DNA of 64,000 bases from Anaerotignum propionicum DSM 1682 (GTDB lineage Bacteria; Bacillota; Clostridia; Lachnospirales; Anaerotignaceae), in contig NZ_CP014223.1 of the NCBI RefSeq assembly GCF_001561955.1, positions 496,001-560,000 of the forward strand, read 5' to 3'. Positions 36,572 through 45,955 of the stretch are shown piece by piece. The first letter of the stretch is position 1. The number at the start of each line of letters is the position of its first letter. The position numbers and the translations under genes are program-made. Under the pieces are notes generated by a model. It saw only the letters and a list, made by a program, of their open reading frames with translations, was not told the DNA's origin and ran no database searches.

Positions 36572-36640
36572 AAAGTTTGGGTCAAACCTTTACAAAGGCT
36601 TGCAGAGTTCGGAACAGCGTCCTTAAACTCTGACCTTAAG
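36572..36640. repeat. Dispersed hairpin repeat, unit 2
   Basis: Same orientation and layout as unit 1: AAAGTTTGGGTCAAACCTT, then AAAGGCTTGC, then GAGTTCGGAACAGCGTCC, ending CTTAAG. About 70% alike by eye. Confidence 0.7.
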
Positions 36641-36679
36641 ATTTTAACCTTACATTTGACCTTAGAAAGGGGGGAGCGT

Positions 36680-38476
36680 ATGCGCTTTTTCACACCATGG
36701 GGATTGCTTGGACTTTTGGCGGTACCTGCAATTATTTTCATGTATTTGCTGAAACAAAAATATAAAGAGACGAAGGTTCCCAGCCTTTATCTATGGAAAA
36801 AAGCAATTCCGGAGTCAAAAGCACAGGAACCATGGCAAAAGCTTAGGAAAAATATCCTTATGTTCCTCCAAATTGCAGCGGCTGCGGTTTTGGCGTTTGC
36901 ATTGGGCAGTCCGTATATTATGGGCAAAACCCAAGTGGTAGATTACGTCCTTGCTTTGGATTGCTCCATAAGTATGCAGGCTCGGGATGTGGCAGAAAGT
37001 AGATTTGTCGCCGCAAAAAAGGATATGCTTCGTTTGGTTGATGAGGCAGCTCCGGAAACTACCTTTTCTTTTGTGTTGCTGGGAGAGGAACCATCTTTGG
37101 TTTTAAGTGGCACCCAAGAAAAACAGGAAATACTTCGCTGTATTCAGGACACACAAGTGACAGACGGCGGCGTAGCTTGGGATAAGGCAAAGGAAATTTT
37201 GGAAGCGGAACGAGACGTTCTTGGTGGACAGATTGTTGTTTTTACCGATGATTATGGTTCAATGGGTGATTTGCCTGTAGAAGAACAGGTTTATAATAAA
37301 GGCGGAAATAATAGCGCTTTATCTCTATTGTCTTATTCTGAGCAAGAGGATGGTCTTTCCGTTTTGACCCGTTTGGAAAATTGGGGAGTTGGCGGAGAGG
37401 AGAAAACGGTAACTCTTTATGTGGATAATGCCGTTTTCGATACGAAGAGTTTTTTACTTGAGCGAGGAGAATCCAAGGATGTGACCTTTCGGGGAGTACC
37501 CAAGGACGCCAACTCTATCATGGTTCGCTTGTTCCCTGAGGATGACTTGATGACGGATAACATGCGCTATGTGGGTGTTTCCTCGTCAAGCAGTGAAAGA
37601 GTGCTTTTGGTTACAGAAAATAATATGTTTCTGGAAAAAGCCCTTTCTTTAATAGACAATGTGGAATTATATAAAGCTTCTCCCGAAAAAATGACGGGTA
37701 TTTCAGGCTATGGGCTATATATTTTTGATGGATGCCTTCCTGAGAAAATGCCTGACGACGGGTTTATACTATTGCTGAATCCTCCTGAGAATGCATATGT
37801 TACTATGGGCGAAAAAAAGAATATAACAGCCACAGCCCGTATGTTGGATAATACCGGTCTTGCGGATATTTCTACCATTTCCTTTGAGGTATCAAAGGCA
37901 CGTGCTCTGAACGCAAATTGGGGCAAGCCTCTCATACGTAGTGGAGGGGATAGCTTGGCAGTTTTTGGAGAATATCAAGGGAAGAAAACGGCTGTCTTTG
38001 GTTTTGATTTGCATGATTCGGATTTGCCCTTAAATGCAGGTTTCCCTATCTTATTTTATCGCCTAATGGAGTGGTATTTTCCTGATGGCGAAGGTGCCTT
38101 AACCCAACATCAGGCGGGAGAGACAATCTCGTTTTCATTGCGTCCGGAAACGGAAAAAGCGTGGGTTATCACGCCCCAAGGAGGCAAGATGGTTGTGGCA
38201 CCCCCCTTCCCGTCACTGCCCTATACCCAAACATCGAAAACAGGTTTTTATTCTTTGGTTGAAGAAGATGGAAGCGGAACTCAGACAACTCAAATATTTG
38301 GAATAAACCCCAAGACCGAGGGCGAGTCTGACTTAACATTAAAGGGAGAACAAAAGACAGTAGAAGGTGGGCAAGCAAAGACAGTGCATGCAGGAAAGTC
38401 GATGCGAAATTTATTGCTACTGCTTTTATGCGCAATATTAATAATAGAATGGCGGGTGAATTGCCGTGAACATTGA
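36680..38476 (+). CDS. BatA-like protein with von Willebrand factor A domain
   Basis: The 598-residue membrane protein begins with the BatA N-terminal signature MRFFTPWGLLGLLAVPAIIFMYLLKQKYKE. It has a second membrane helix (ILMFLQIAAAAVLAFALGS) and a VWA domain with an intact metal-site start ALDCSISMQARD (DxSxS), followed by QIVVFTDDYGSM. A central region and a C-terminal helix (NLLLLLLCAILIIEW) complete it. Such proteins work with MoxR ATPases in envelope assembly or stress. ATG 36680 follows GGGGGGAGCG; the frame to 36500 crosses a repeat and is not coding. It overlaps the next VWA gene by 11 bases. Confidence 0.88.
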   Translation: MRFFTPWGLLGLLAVPAIIFMYLLKQKYKETKVPSLYLWKKAIPESKAQEPWQKLRKNILMFLQIAAAAVLAFALGSPYIMGKTQVVDYVLALDCSISMQARDVAESRFVAAKKDMLRLVDEAAPETTFSFVLLGEEPSLVLSGTQEKQEILRCIQDTQVTDGGVAWDKAKEILEAERDVLGGQIVVFTDDYGSMGDLPVEEQVYNKGGNNSALSLLSYSEQEDGLSVLTRLENWGVGGEEKTVTLYVDNAVFDTKSFLLERGESKDVTFRGVPKDANSIMVRLFPEDDLMTDNMRYVGVSSSSSERVLLVTENNMFLEKALSLIDNVELYKASPEKMTGISGYGLYIFDGCLPEKMPDDGFILLLNPPENAYVTMGEKKNITATARMLDNTGLADISTISFEVSKARALNANWGKPLIRSGGDSLAVFGEYQGKKTAVFGFDLHDSDLPLNAGFPILFYRLMEWYFPDGEGALTQHQAGETISFSLRPETEKAWVITPQGGKMVVAPPFPSLPYTQTSKTGFYSLVEEDGSGTQTTQIFGINPKTEGESDLTLKGEQKTVEGGQAKTVHAGKSMRNLLLLLLCAILIIEWRVNCREH

Positions 38477-41213
38477 TTTTATGAAGCCTTACTGGCTATG
38501 GCTCTTACCCATTCTTGTTGGATTCATTTGGTATTTGGCGAGAAAGGGGCAGTTTGCCTCCACTTTTCGTCGCAGACTGCATACAGGAATGCGGATTGCT
38601 GTTTGCAGCTGCATCGTGCTGGCAATGGCTACTCCCCAAATATCAAAAAAATCGGATATTACTGCTACAGTATTTGCCGTAGATCGTTCTGCCAGTGTGA
38701 AAAACATAGATATTAGTGCTTTTATGAAGGAAGCAAACGATGCCCGAGGTATCAAGGACAGTGTAGGTATGGTGTGCTTTGGTAAGGAAGCGGGGGTAGA
38801 ACTTTTACCTTCCTTAGAAGGGACTTTGCCTACAGAAGGATTTTTAACTTATGTGGATGAAGGCGCATCGGATTTGGCTTCAGCACTCAAGCTTTCTGGA
38901 AGCATTCTTCCTAAAGGAACGGCGAAACGTATTGTTTTGGTATCCGACGGCGAGGAGACTACATCCGATGCCCTTTTGCAGGCCAAAGCTTTGGCGGCAC
39001 AAGGCGTGACCATTGATGGCTATGGGCTAACGGAGGAAATAGGGCAGGAAGTTCAAATTACAGATTTGGAGATACCTGCACTTATCAATAAGAATACGGC
39101 TTATGATATTGCTGTTCGTATAGATTCCAATGTGGGCACGCCTTTGAATGTGCGTCTCTATAAAGGAAACACATTGATTGCCAATGAATCAATCAGTGTT
39201 ACATCAGGGGAAAGTCGCATTGTATTTTCAGATACGACTGCTGAGGGCGGCGGTGTGGTTTATCGGGCTGAAATTACCCCTGAAAAAGATACCCAGAGTA
39301 AGAATAATAAATTTTTTGCCTACACCTATATTGATGATATTCCAAGAGTGTTATTAATTGGTGATGGAAAAGACACAGAAGGCTGGAATGGTATTATCTC
39401 TGCTTCCAAATTGCAAGTAGAGCGGGTCTCCGCCGGTGGTGTGCCTGTTTCTACAGAACGATTGCAAGGGTATGACTGTGTGGTTATGGCTAATGTTTCA
39501 GCGAAAGATTTACCGGAAGGATTTTTAGAGGTTTTGGAGGCCTATGTGAAAACATTGGGCGGCGGTTTGATTGTCAGTGGTGGCGAAGATTCTTATGCTT
39601 TGGGGGAATATTTTCATACCCAGCTTGCTGATATGCTTCCTGTTGATATGGAGCTGAAAACAGAGGGAGAAGAGCCGGATTTGGCAATGATTATGGTGAT
39701 TGACCGTTCAGGAAGTATGTCAGGGGGAGCCTATGGCATCACTCAGCTTGAGATGGCAAAAGAAGCGGCAATCCGCAGTTTGGATGGTTTTAAGGAAAAG
39801 GATCAAGTAGGTATTATTGCTTTTGACGACCAGTATCAGTGGGCAGTGCCTATGACATTGGTCAGTGGAAACAAAGCTGCCATTCAACAGCAAATTGGTG
39901 AAATTCAAGTTGGCGGCGGAACCAGTATTCTACCCGGTTTAACAGAGGCGGTACGGGCATTGTCTGAATCCAAGGCAAAAGAGAAACATATTATTCTTTT
40001 GACGGATGGGCAGGCGGAGCAGGAGGGCTATGACCCTGTATTGGCTAAAATTAAGAATAATGGAATTACCCTATCTTCTGTAGCCGTTGGTAGCGGGGCA
40101 GATACCAGTCTGTTGCGCAAATTGGCAGATGCAGGTAATGGGAGATATTACTTTACCGATGAATTTACGGACTTACCCAGTATTTTTGCCAAGGAAACCT
40201 TGTTGGCAGGAAAAGAATATCTAAACAACCGCCATTTTTATCCGAAGCAAAAGGATGCATCGGCAATATTATCAGATATCACCTCTGTTCCCAGATTAGG
40301 GGGATATATTGGCACAACGGCAAAAAGCCGTGGAGACGTGGTTTTAATCAGCGATAGAGACGAACCTATTCTTGCCACATGGCAATACGGACTTGGCAGA
40401 ACTGTGGCATGGACCCCTGATGTTGGGGGAAGATGGACAAAGGAATGGCTGAGTTCAAAGGAAGGAAGCAGCATTTTAAGAAATACCCTGGGGTGGGTAA
40501 TCAATGCACAAATGGCGCAGGATATGAAGCTGACTGCGGAAAGCGGCGCAAAAAAAAGCAGCCTTCGGCTGGAAATGCCCTTTGACGAAAGTATAAGTAA
40601 AATTACGGCTACTGTTTTAAATTCTCAAGGGAAGGAATTTAAAACCCAATTCAACATGACTGCTCCGGGGGTTTATCAAGGAGAGCTGGAGACAGCCCAA
40701 GAAGGTGCCTATGTTGCAAATCTTCTAATAGAAAAGAAGGAAAGCAAAGATTACTATAAAACGGGTTTTGCGCTTTCCTATCCCTCTGAATATGATATGA
40801 CAAAAAAAGGAAGTGGATCTGCTTTGTTACAGCAGATAGTATCTGCAAGTGGTGGAAGGATGCTGACTAAAGGCAATGAGGTATTTGCATCTCGTCCTTT
40901 GCCTGAGGTGAACCAAAAGGACTTATCCATGCTTTTCATGGTACTGGGAATGCTCTTATTTCTACTGGATATTGCTTTCAGACGATTTACCGTTTTATTA
41001 TTGACCTTGGAAGGTATGGGCTTTTCAATGGGAAATGTGAAAAAAATAGCTGTGAAAGAGAAGAAAAACCCGTTGGAAAATGTGGCAAAGAACAAAGTTT
41101 CGGAACAGATTCCTATAAAGGCAAAGGCGGATAAAAAAGAAATCTTAGAGAAGGCTACGAAAGAGAATACAGCAGCAAAATTGGTGGCGTCGAAGAAAAA
41201 AAGGGGAATTTGA
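38466..41213 (+). CDS. Large membrane protein with two VWA domains and a GATase-like region
   Basis: The 915-residue protein has N-terminal membrane helices (WLWLLPILVGFIWYLA; RIAVCSCIVLAMATPQI). A first VWA with AVDRSASVKN (DxSxS) and RIVLVSDGEETTSD follows. Next is a glutamine-amidotransferase-like segment (YDCVVMANVSAKDLP...GGGLIVSGGEDSYALG), then a second VWA with MIMVIDRSGSMSGG (DxSxS) and HIILLTDGQAEQEGYD. The C-terminal membrane helix (LSMLFMVLGMLLFLLDIAF) is followed by a long basic cytoplasmic tail. The gene starts GTG at 38466, inside the preceding gene. It is the last gene of the six-gene cluster, followed by a terminator. A role in assembling or sensing surface complexes is inferred. 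Confidence 0.88.
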   Translation: MNIDFMKPYWLWLLPILVGFIWYLARKGQFASTFRRRLHTGMRIAVCSCIVLAMATPQISKKSDITATVFAVDRSASVKNIDISAFMKEANDARGIKDSVGMVCFGKEAGVELLPSLEGTLPTEGFLTYVDEGASDLASALKLSGSILPKGTAKRIVLVSDGEETTSDALLQAKALAAQGVTIDGYGLTEEIGQEVQITDLEIPALINKNTAYDIAVRIDSNVGTPLNVRLYKGNTLIANESISVTSGESRIVFSDTTAEGGGVVYRAEITPEKDTQSKNNKFFAYTYIDDIPRVLLIGDGKDTEGWNGIISASKLQVERVSAGGVPVSTERLQGYDCVVMANVSAKDLPEGFLEVLEAYVKTLGGGLIVSGGEDSYALGEYFHTQLADMLPVDMELKTEGEEPDLAMIMVIDRSGSMSGGAYGITQLEMAKEAAIRSLDGFKEKDQVGIIAFDDQYQWAVPMTLVSGNKAAIQQQIGEIQVGGGTSILPGLTEAVRALSESKAKEKHIILLTDGQAEQEGYDPVLAKIKNNGITLSSVAVGSGADTSLLRKLADAGNGRYYFTDEFTDLPSIFAKETLLAGKEYLNNRHFYPKQKDASAILSDITSVPRLGGYIGTTAKSRGDVVLISDRDEPILATWQYGLGRTVAWTPDVGGRWTKEWLSSKEGSSILRNTLGWVINAQMAQDMKLTAESGAKKSSLRLEMPFDESISKITATVLNSQGKEFKTQFNMTAPGVYQGELETAQEGAYVANLLIEKKESKDYYKTGFALSYPSEYDMTKKGSGSALLQQIVSASGGRMLTKGNEVFASRPLPEVNQKDLSMLFMVLGMLLFLLDIAFRRFTVLLLTLEGMGFSMGNVKKIAVKEKKNPLENVAKNKVSEQIPIKAKADKKEILEKATKENTAAKLVASKKKRGI

Positions 41214-41279
41214 AAAAAGTTCCTGTAATGTAATAAAAAAGTAATGTAATTTTTGACGATAAATATTGTAATTTAAAAT

Positions 41280-41349
41280 ATACTCCGTTATGATAGATTT
41301 ATTGACTGAATTTACAAATTCAGTTATTTACATAGCGGTGTATTTTTTT
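41280..41349 (+). terminator. Structured terminator of the VWA-ABC operon
   Basis: The outer stem ATACTCCGTTATG/CATAGCGGTGTAT (one mismatch, one G-U) encloses an inner hairpin ACTGAATTT-AC-AAATTCAGT and is followed by a T-run. Confidence 0.75.
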
Positions 41350-41770
41350 CCGGTTTTTGCAATATTCTAATTTAATGAATTGAAAGAAATACTGGTATAT
41401 CTAAAGATTATAAAAGTTTTTACTAAATAATAGCATTTTATCCACGGTTGAAAAGGACAAAAGCTTTGTGCAATGCGGAGAGAAGCTTGGAAGAAGTAAT
41501 TTATTCCATGCAATTTTTGTGGCCGGCAAAGCCTGTAAATAATCCATGAAGTCACTAGAATAATAAGGTTTTTTACCAGATTACAAGTGTGAAATACCCT
41601 TTGTTATAAGTAATATTTATCAAAATATTACAATTACGGATTTTGTGAATAACGTGATGGCCCTTGATAAAAAAGCGGGTTTTAAATGCAAGTTTTAGAA
41701 GAAAGCATACTATAATTGAATTAGAATGATTCTGTTATTGTTAAATCTGGGGGGCAGCCGTAGAAATAGG
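41350..41770. other. Intergenic region upstream of vanW-like gene
   Basis: No gene recognised. A likely -10 (TATAAT at 41711-41716) with TTGAAT-poor surroundings may drive the next gene. Confidence 0.4.
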
Positions 41771-41780
41771 GGGTTAAAGG

Positions 41781-43319
41781 ATGGAACAAAAAAGTGGAGG
41801 TAGACGATTTAGGAGCCGACCCAAGAAAGCAAGGGCGGGTATTTTCATTGGCCTTGTTGCAGTGTGCATTTGTATAGCTGGGGGCTATTTTGTCTATGCA
41901 AATAATCAAAATCAAAAATTAAGAGGAATTTTATCACAAAGTGGGATTTATCCTGGGATTACCATTGAAGGGGTTGATGTTAGTGGGCTAAGCAAGGAAG
42001 CCGCTACGGATTTGTTGACGGGTACCCATGGGAAAGATGCTTCAACACAGACATTGGTATTATTTTATGAAAATGAGGAATGGAATTATACTTTTCAAGA
42101 AATTGGTGCGAAATTTCAAGTAGAGAAGGCTGTTGAAGAAGCATATCAGCTAGGTAGATCGGGAACGGAAAAAGAAAATATGAAGGTGGTTGCCTCTTTA
42201 ATAAAAGAAGGTAAGGATATCCCTCTGGAATTTTCTTATGACGAGATAAAAATGCAGGATATTCTCATTGAGGTTGCTGCTGCCTTTGATCAAGAGGCAA
42301 AAAACAGCTCCTTAAGTCGTAGCAATGGACGATTTACCATAACCAAAGAGGTGCAAGGACGAAAAATGGATGTGGGCGCCACCATGCTGAATGTAGATGG
42401 TGTTATGCAAACCATGAAAAATGGGAGGGCTGCAATTGTGGCAAATACCACAGAGCCTGATATTACCTATGAGGAGAATCAGTATGTCACAGATTTAATT
42501 GGTTCATTCTCTACAAAGTATACCGCTTATGATAAAAACAGAAACACCAATTTGGTGGTTGGTTGTAAATATATCAACGGAACAATCATTGCTCCCGATG
42601 AAGTTTTTTCAGCTTCGGCAGGATTGGGCGAGCAGACCTATGCCCGTGGATATCGTGACGCAGGGGTATATGTAAACGGAAAGGTAGAGGCCGGAATGGG
42701 TGGTGGCGTTTGCCAGATAACGTCTACACTTTACAATGCTGCCATTTATGCAGAATTGGACATTGTGGAAAGATCGCCTCATTCAATGACTGTGGGATAT
42801 GTTCCTTTGGGTAGAGATGCCGCTATAGCAGGAAACTATAAAGATTTAAAGATTAAGAATGATACAGGATACCCTATTTATTTGGAGGCATATGCTTCAA
42901 ATGGTGTTTTGCAAATAAACCTTTACGGACATGAGATTCATGAAGCGGGTAGAAAAGTTGAATTTGAAACGGTTTATGAGGCTACTATTGAAAAGCCACA
43001 GGAAATTGTGAAGGAAGACCCTGAAAAGCCGGAGGGTGAAAGGGAGGTTACAAGCAAAGGCAGAACAGGCGCTAAGGTTTCTGTGTTCAAAAAAGTTTTT
43101 CAAAACGGAAAACAGGTAAGCAGAGAACGTTTTAGCAGCTCATCTTATCGTGCCGCAGCCGATGAAGTAACAATAGGTACAAAAAAGGCAGTGACGGCAA
43201 GTCAGCCTGTAACCAAGCCAATTTCTCAGGGGAATGACAGCCAAACCAATAATCAGACTGATGTTCAAACTGATTTCCAAACCGGTTACCCAGGGGATAA
43301 TTCTTTTGGAATACAATAA
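41781..43319 (+). CDS. VanW-family protein with PG-binding and G5-like domains
   Basis: The 512-residue protein has a basic N-terminus, one membrane helix (AGIFIGLVAVCICIAGGYFVYA), two tandem peptidoglycan-binding-4 type repeats (PGITIEGVDVSGLSKEAAT...; a second around residues 150-225), and then a VanW domain: DKNRNTNLVVGCKYINGTII, GLGEQTYARGYRDAGVYV, GGGVCQITSTLYNAAIYAEL, HSMTVGYVPLGRDAA. It ends with a G5-like segment and a Ser/Thr/Gln-rich tail. It is probably anchored with its domains in the cell wall. The VanW name does not imply vancomycin resistance. ATG 41781 follows AGGGGGTTAAAGG. A terminator follows. Confidence 0.93.
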   Translation: MEQKSGGRRFRSRPKKARAGIFIGLVAVCICIAGGYFVYANNQNQKLRGILSQSGIYPGITIEGVDVSGLSKEAATDLLTGTHGKDASTQTLVLFYENEEWNYTFQEIGAKFQVEKAVEEAYQLGRSGTEKENMKVVASLIKEGKDIPLEFSYDEIKMQDILIEVAAAFDQEAKNSSLSRSNGRFTITKEVQGRKMDVGATMLNVDGVMQTMKNGRAAIVANTTEPDITYEENQYVTDLIGSFSTKYTAYDKNRNTNLVVGCKYINGTIIAPDEVFSASAGLGEQTYARGYRDAGVYVNGKVEAGMGGGVCQITSTLYNAAIYAELDIVERSPHSMTVGYVPLGRDAAIAGNYKDLKIKNDTGYPIYLEAYASNGVLQINLYGHEIHEAGRKVEFETVYEATIEKPQEIVKEDPEKPEGEREVTSKGRTGAKVSVFKKVFQNGKQVSRERFSSSSYRAAADEVTIGTKKAVTASQPVTKPISQGNDSQTNNQTDVQTDFQTGYPGDNSFGIQ

Positions 43320-43335
43320 TAATGCATAGCAAAAT

Positions 43336-43370
43336 AAGTACCTCTGATACAACAGTGTTCAGGGGTACTT
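43336..43370 (+). terminator. Terminator of the vanW-like gene
   Basis: AAGTACCTCTGA pairs with TCAGGGGTACTT (one G-U), followed by TCTCT. Its presence argues against ATG 43322 as the next start. Confidence 0.75.
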
Positions 43371-43393
43371 TCTCTACGAAGGGACTGAAAAGA

Positions 43394-44401
43394 ATGTTTA
43401 AAATTGGAAAGATTCCTCCGGAAATATTAGAGGATATTGTAATGGATCCTATTAGAAAGAATAATGTGAAGCGTGAAGATGTTGTGCTTCGGCCAAAAAC
43501 CGGTGAAGATTGTTCCGTAATTGACTTGCAAGGAGAGCTGTGTGTATTGTCTACAGACCCCATTACCGGAGCAGCAAAGGATATTGGATATTTGGCGGTT
43601 CAAATAAACTGTAATGATATTTTTTCTGCCGGAGGGGAACCTGTTGGAATTTTGCTTACGGTTCTATTGCCTGAGGGCAGTAATGAGACGGATTTAGAGG
43701 AAATAATGGAGGGGGCCTTAAAGGGTGCTCAGGAATTAGGGATTGAGATATTAGGAGGACATACCGAGGTTACCAATGCGGTGTGTAAGCCTATTGTTTC
43801 AGCGGCGGTAATCGGGCGCAGCAGGGAAAGAAGAATCATCCAAACAGGTGGTGCGAAGGTTGGTCAGGATGTGGTTATGACCAAGTGGGCTGGGTTGGAA
43901 GGAACGGCTATCATTGCTAAGGAATATGAAAAAGTGTTGTGCCAGCGCTTACCCATGGAATTGGTTTTTTCGGCGCAGAATATGAAGGAGTATCTTTCTG
44001 TGGGAAGGGAGTCTTTCATTGCGGCACAGCATGGGGCAACGGCGATGCATGATGCCACGGAGGGCGGCATTTTAGGTGCTGTTTGGGAGGTGGCAGAGTG
44101 CTCGCAAACAGGGGTAGAAATTTGGCAGGACAAAATCCCTGTTAAAGAAGAAACGAAATTAATTTGTAAAGAAGGGCAGATTGACCCCCTAAGACTAATT
44201 TCCAGCGGAACCATGATTATTACTACAGAACATGGTGCTGAACTGGTGGACAAGTTGGCTAAGAATGGGATTTCTGGGGCAATCATAGGGAAAATAACAG
44301 AAAAGGATCGCATTTTGATTTCAAATCAGTGCAGAGAGTTGCTGGAAGAACCAAAAAGTGATGCATTATATCAAGTAAAGTTTGATAGCTTAAATTACTA
44401 A
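43394..44401 (+). CDS. AIR-synthase-related protein (HypE/ThiL-like fold)
   Basis: The 335-residue protein begins MFKIGKIPPEILEDIVMDPI. It has the PurM/HypE/SelD fold motifs: RPKTGEDCSVIDL (ATP binding), LSTDPITGAAKDIGYLAVQINCNDIFSAGGEPVGIL, GILGGHTEV-type (here EILGGHTEVTNAV) and AVIGRSRERRI, then HDATEGGILGAVWEVAE. It is close to HypE but lacks the C-terminal Cys motif of true HypE (ends ...KFDSLNY). No hydrogenase genes are near. ATP-dependent activity on an unknown substrate is inferred. ATG 43394 follows AAGGGAC; the longer frame from 43322 runs through a terminator hairpin. Confidence 0.88.
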   Translation: MFKIGKIPPEILEDIVMDPIRKNNVKREDVVLRPKTGEDCSVIDLQGELCVLSTDPITGAAKDIGYLAVQINCNDIFSAGGEPVGILLTVLLPEGSNETDLEEIMEGALKGAQELGIEILGGHTEVTNAVCKPIVSAAVIGRSRERRIIQTGGAKVGQDVVMTKWAGLEGTAIIAKEYEKVLCQRLPMELVFSAQNMKEYLSVGRESFIAAQHGATAMHDATEGGILGAVWEVAECSQTGVEIWQDKIPVKEETKLICKEGQIDPLRLISSGTMIITTEHGAELVDKLAKNGISGAIIGKITEKDRILISNQCRELLEEPKSDALYQVKFDSLNY

Positions 44402-44520
44402 AATACCAATTAAACTAATGTTTTATAGCATATTTAGAGTTGCTTCTAGTTTTTTCTGGTGATAGGATATTATATCAGATAAGCGTGGGAAAAAGGGACA
44501 TAAGAGAAAGGCGGAAGAAT

Positions 44521-45690
44521 ATGAGAGATTTTGTGGCAAAAAACGTTGCAGATTTGCCCCCCTCGGGAATCAGAAAATTTTTTGATGTTGTGGCGACCAT
44601 GTCGGGCGTTGTTTCTTTGGGGGTTGGTGAACCTGATTTTAAAACACCTGAACGTGTAAGACAGGCAGCCATTGATTTGCTTGAGGAAGGTAGAACCCGC
44701 TATACGGCGAATTTGGGTATGCCTGCTTTACGGGAGCGAATTGCCCACTATCTGGAGCGTCGTTTTCATACGGTGTATAATCCTTTAGACCAAATTATGT
44801 GTACCATTGGTGCATCGGAGGCCATTGATGTTGCCCTGCGCACAATATTAGAGCCGGGGGACGAGGTGCTGGTAATTGAGCCTTGTTATGTTTCTTATAA
44901 GCCATCCATTCTTTTACAGCATGGTGTGCCTGTTGTTGTGACAACGAAGGTTGAAAATGATTTTAAATTGATGCCCACAGAATTGGAAAGAGCGATTACA
45001 CCAAAAACCAAAGCTATCATTCTGCCTTATCCCAACAATCCCACAGGAGCAATCATGGAAAAAGAGGATTTAGAGAAAATCGCCCCCATAATCGTTAAGC
45101 ATGATTTGCTGGTTATTTCGGATGAAATTTATGCTGAGTTGACCTATGGCGGAAAAGACCATGTTTCTGTTGCATCCATTGAGGGAATGTATGAAAGAAC
45201 CATAGTTTTAAATGGTTTTTCCAAGTCCTTTGCAATGACAGGCTGGCGTTTGGGATATGCGGCAGGGCCTAAGGACTTAATCAAACAAATGAATAAAATT
45301 CACGCTTATGTGGTAATGAGTGCACCGGTAATGAGCCAACAGGCGGCAATTGAAGCTTTGCGGGACGATGCCCTTTGTGACGAGGATATCCGAATGATGC
45401 GGGAAGCATATGACGAGAGAAGAAAGTACTTAATTGGTGAATTTAATAGACTTGGACTGACCTGCTTTGAACCGAAGGGTGCATTTTATGTATTTCCTTC
45501 CATTCAAAAAACAGGGCTTGGTTCTGAGGAATTTTGTGAAAAGCTGCTTTTTGAGGGTGGGGTTGCGGTTGTTCCAGGGAATGCTTTCGGAGATTGCGGC
45601 GAAGGGTTTATACGTATTTCATACGCATACAGTATGGAGGAGCTAAAGATTTGCATTCAAAAAATAGAGGGCTTTTTAGTTAAAAAATAA
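44521..45690 (+). CDS. Class I/II pyridoxal-phosphate aminotransferase
   Basis: The 389-residue fold-type I aminotransferase has SLGVGEPDFKTPERVRQAA, TRYTANLGMPALRERIA, PYPNNPTGAIM (the Asn that contacts PLP), ISDEIYAELTY (Asp/Tyr for PLP), the Lys in NGFSKSFAMTGWRLGYAAGP, and the C-terminal FIRISYAYS with the carboxylate-binding Arg. It probably transaminates aromatic, alanine or aspartate-type amino acids; the substrate is not assigned. ATG 44521 follows GAAAGGCGGAAG; the upstream frame to 44440 is not needed. A terminator (45702-45739) closes the unit. Confidence 0.93.
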   Translation: MRDFVAKNVADLPPSGIRKFFDVVATMSGVVSLGVGEPDFKTPERVRQAAIDLLEEGRTRYTANLGMPALRERIAHYLERRFHTVYNPLDQIMCTIGASEAIDVALRTILEPGDEVLVIEPCYVSYKPSILLQHGVPVVVTTKVENDFKLMPTELERAITPKTKAIILPYPNNPTGAIMEKEDLEKIAPIIVKHDLLVISDEIYAELTYGGKDHVSVASIEGMYERTIVLNGFSKSFAMTGWRLGYAAGPKDLIKQMNKIHAYVVMSAPVMSQQAAIEALRDDALCDEDIRMMREAYDERRKYLIGEFNRLGLTCFEPKGAFYVFPSIQKTGLGSEEFCEKLLFEGGVAVVPGNAFGDCGEGFIRISYAYSMEELKICIQKIEGFLVKK

Positions 45691-45701
45691 AATGAGCTTA
45701 G

Positions 45702-45739
45702 GCAGTGTTTGGGAGAAAGGCGCCATACACTGCTTTTTT
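45702..45739 (+). terminator. Terminator of the aminotransferase gene
   Basis: GCAGTGT pairs with ACACTGC around an inner TGG/CCA, followed by TTTTTT. Confidence 0.85.
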
Positions 45740-45818
45740 ATAATTCAATTTAGAATGAGATAGTTGACGATTCTGGAAAAATATGAGATGATATTTGTAT
45801 ATAATTAAAAGGAGCGAA

Positions 45819-45917
45819 ATGGGTTTGAGCGCAGATGGGGATTATCATGTCAATACTTATTTAAAGAATTTATATTCCATTGAAATGTTGGAAATAATAA
45901 GGGTGTACTTTGTCTAA
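45819..45917 (+). CDS. Candidate small peptide gene, 32 residues
   Basis: ATG 45819 follows AAAAGGAGCGAA. The peptide begins MGLSADGDYHVNTYLKNLY and ends MLEIIRVYFV. It has its own upstream AT-rich promoter-like region (TTGTATATAAT just before the ribosome-binding site) and its own hairpin terminator 14 bases after the stop. It therefore looks like a tiny complete transcription unit. No family recognised. An alternative is that it is the leader of the CNNM gene. Confidence 0.4.
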   Translation: MGLSADGDYHVNTYLKNLYSIEMLEIIRVYFV

Positions 45918-45930
45918 AACAAAATGTTTT

Positions 45931-45955
45931 TAAGGCAAGGTATGCCTTTTTTTGT
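45931..45955 (+). terminator. Terminator after the small peptide gene
   Basis: AAGGCA-AGG-TATGCCTTTTTTTG: short stem and T-run, ahead of the CNNM/CBS gene. Confidence 0.75.

Noticed and set aside
36500-36679. N-terminal extension of the batA-like gene
   Set aside because: The extension runs through an intergenic repeat; the conserved N-terminus and ribosome-binding site put the start at 36680.
41781-43319. VanW label read as vancomycin resistance
   Set aside because: The domain is widespread in clostridia without van genes; no vanHAX or vanRS genes are near.
43322-43393. N-terminal extension of the AIR-synthase-like gene
   Set aside because: It would translate through the terminator hairpin of the vanW-like gene; ATG 43394 has the ribosome-binding site and the conserved start.
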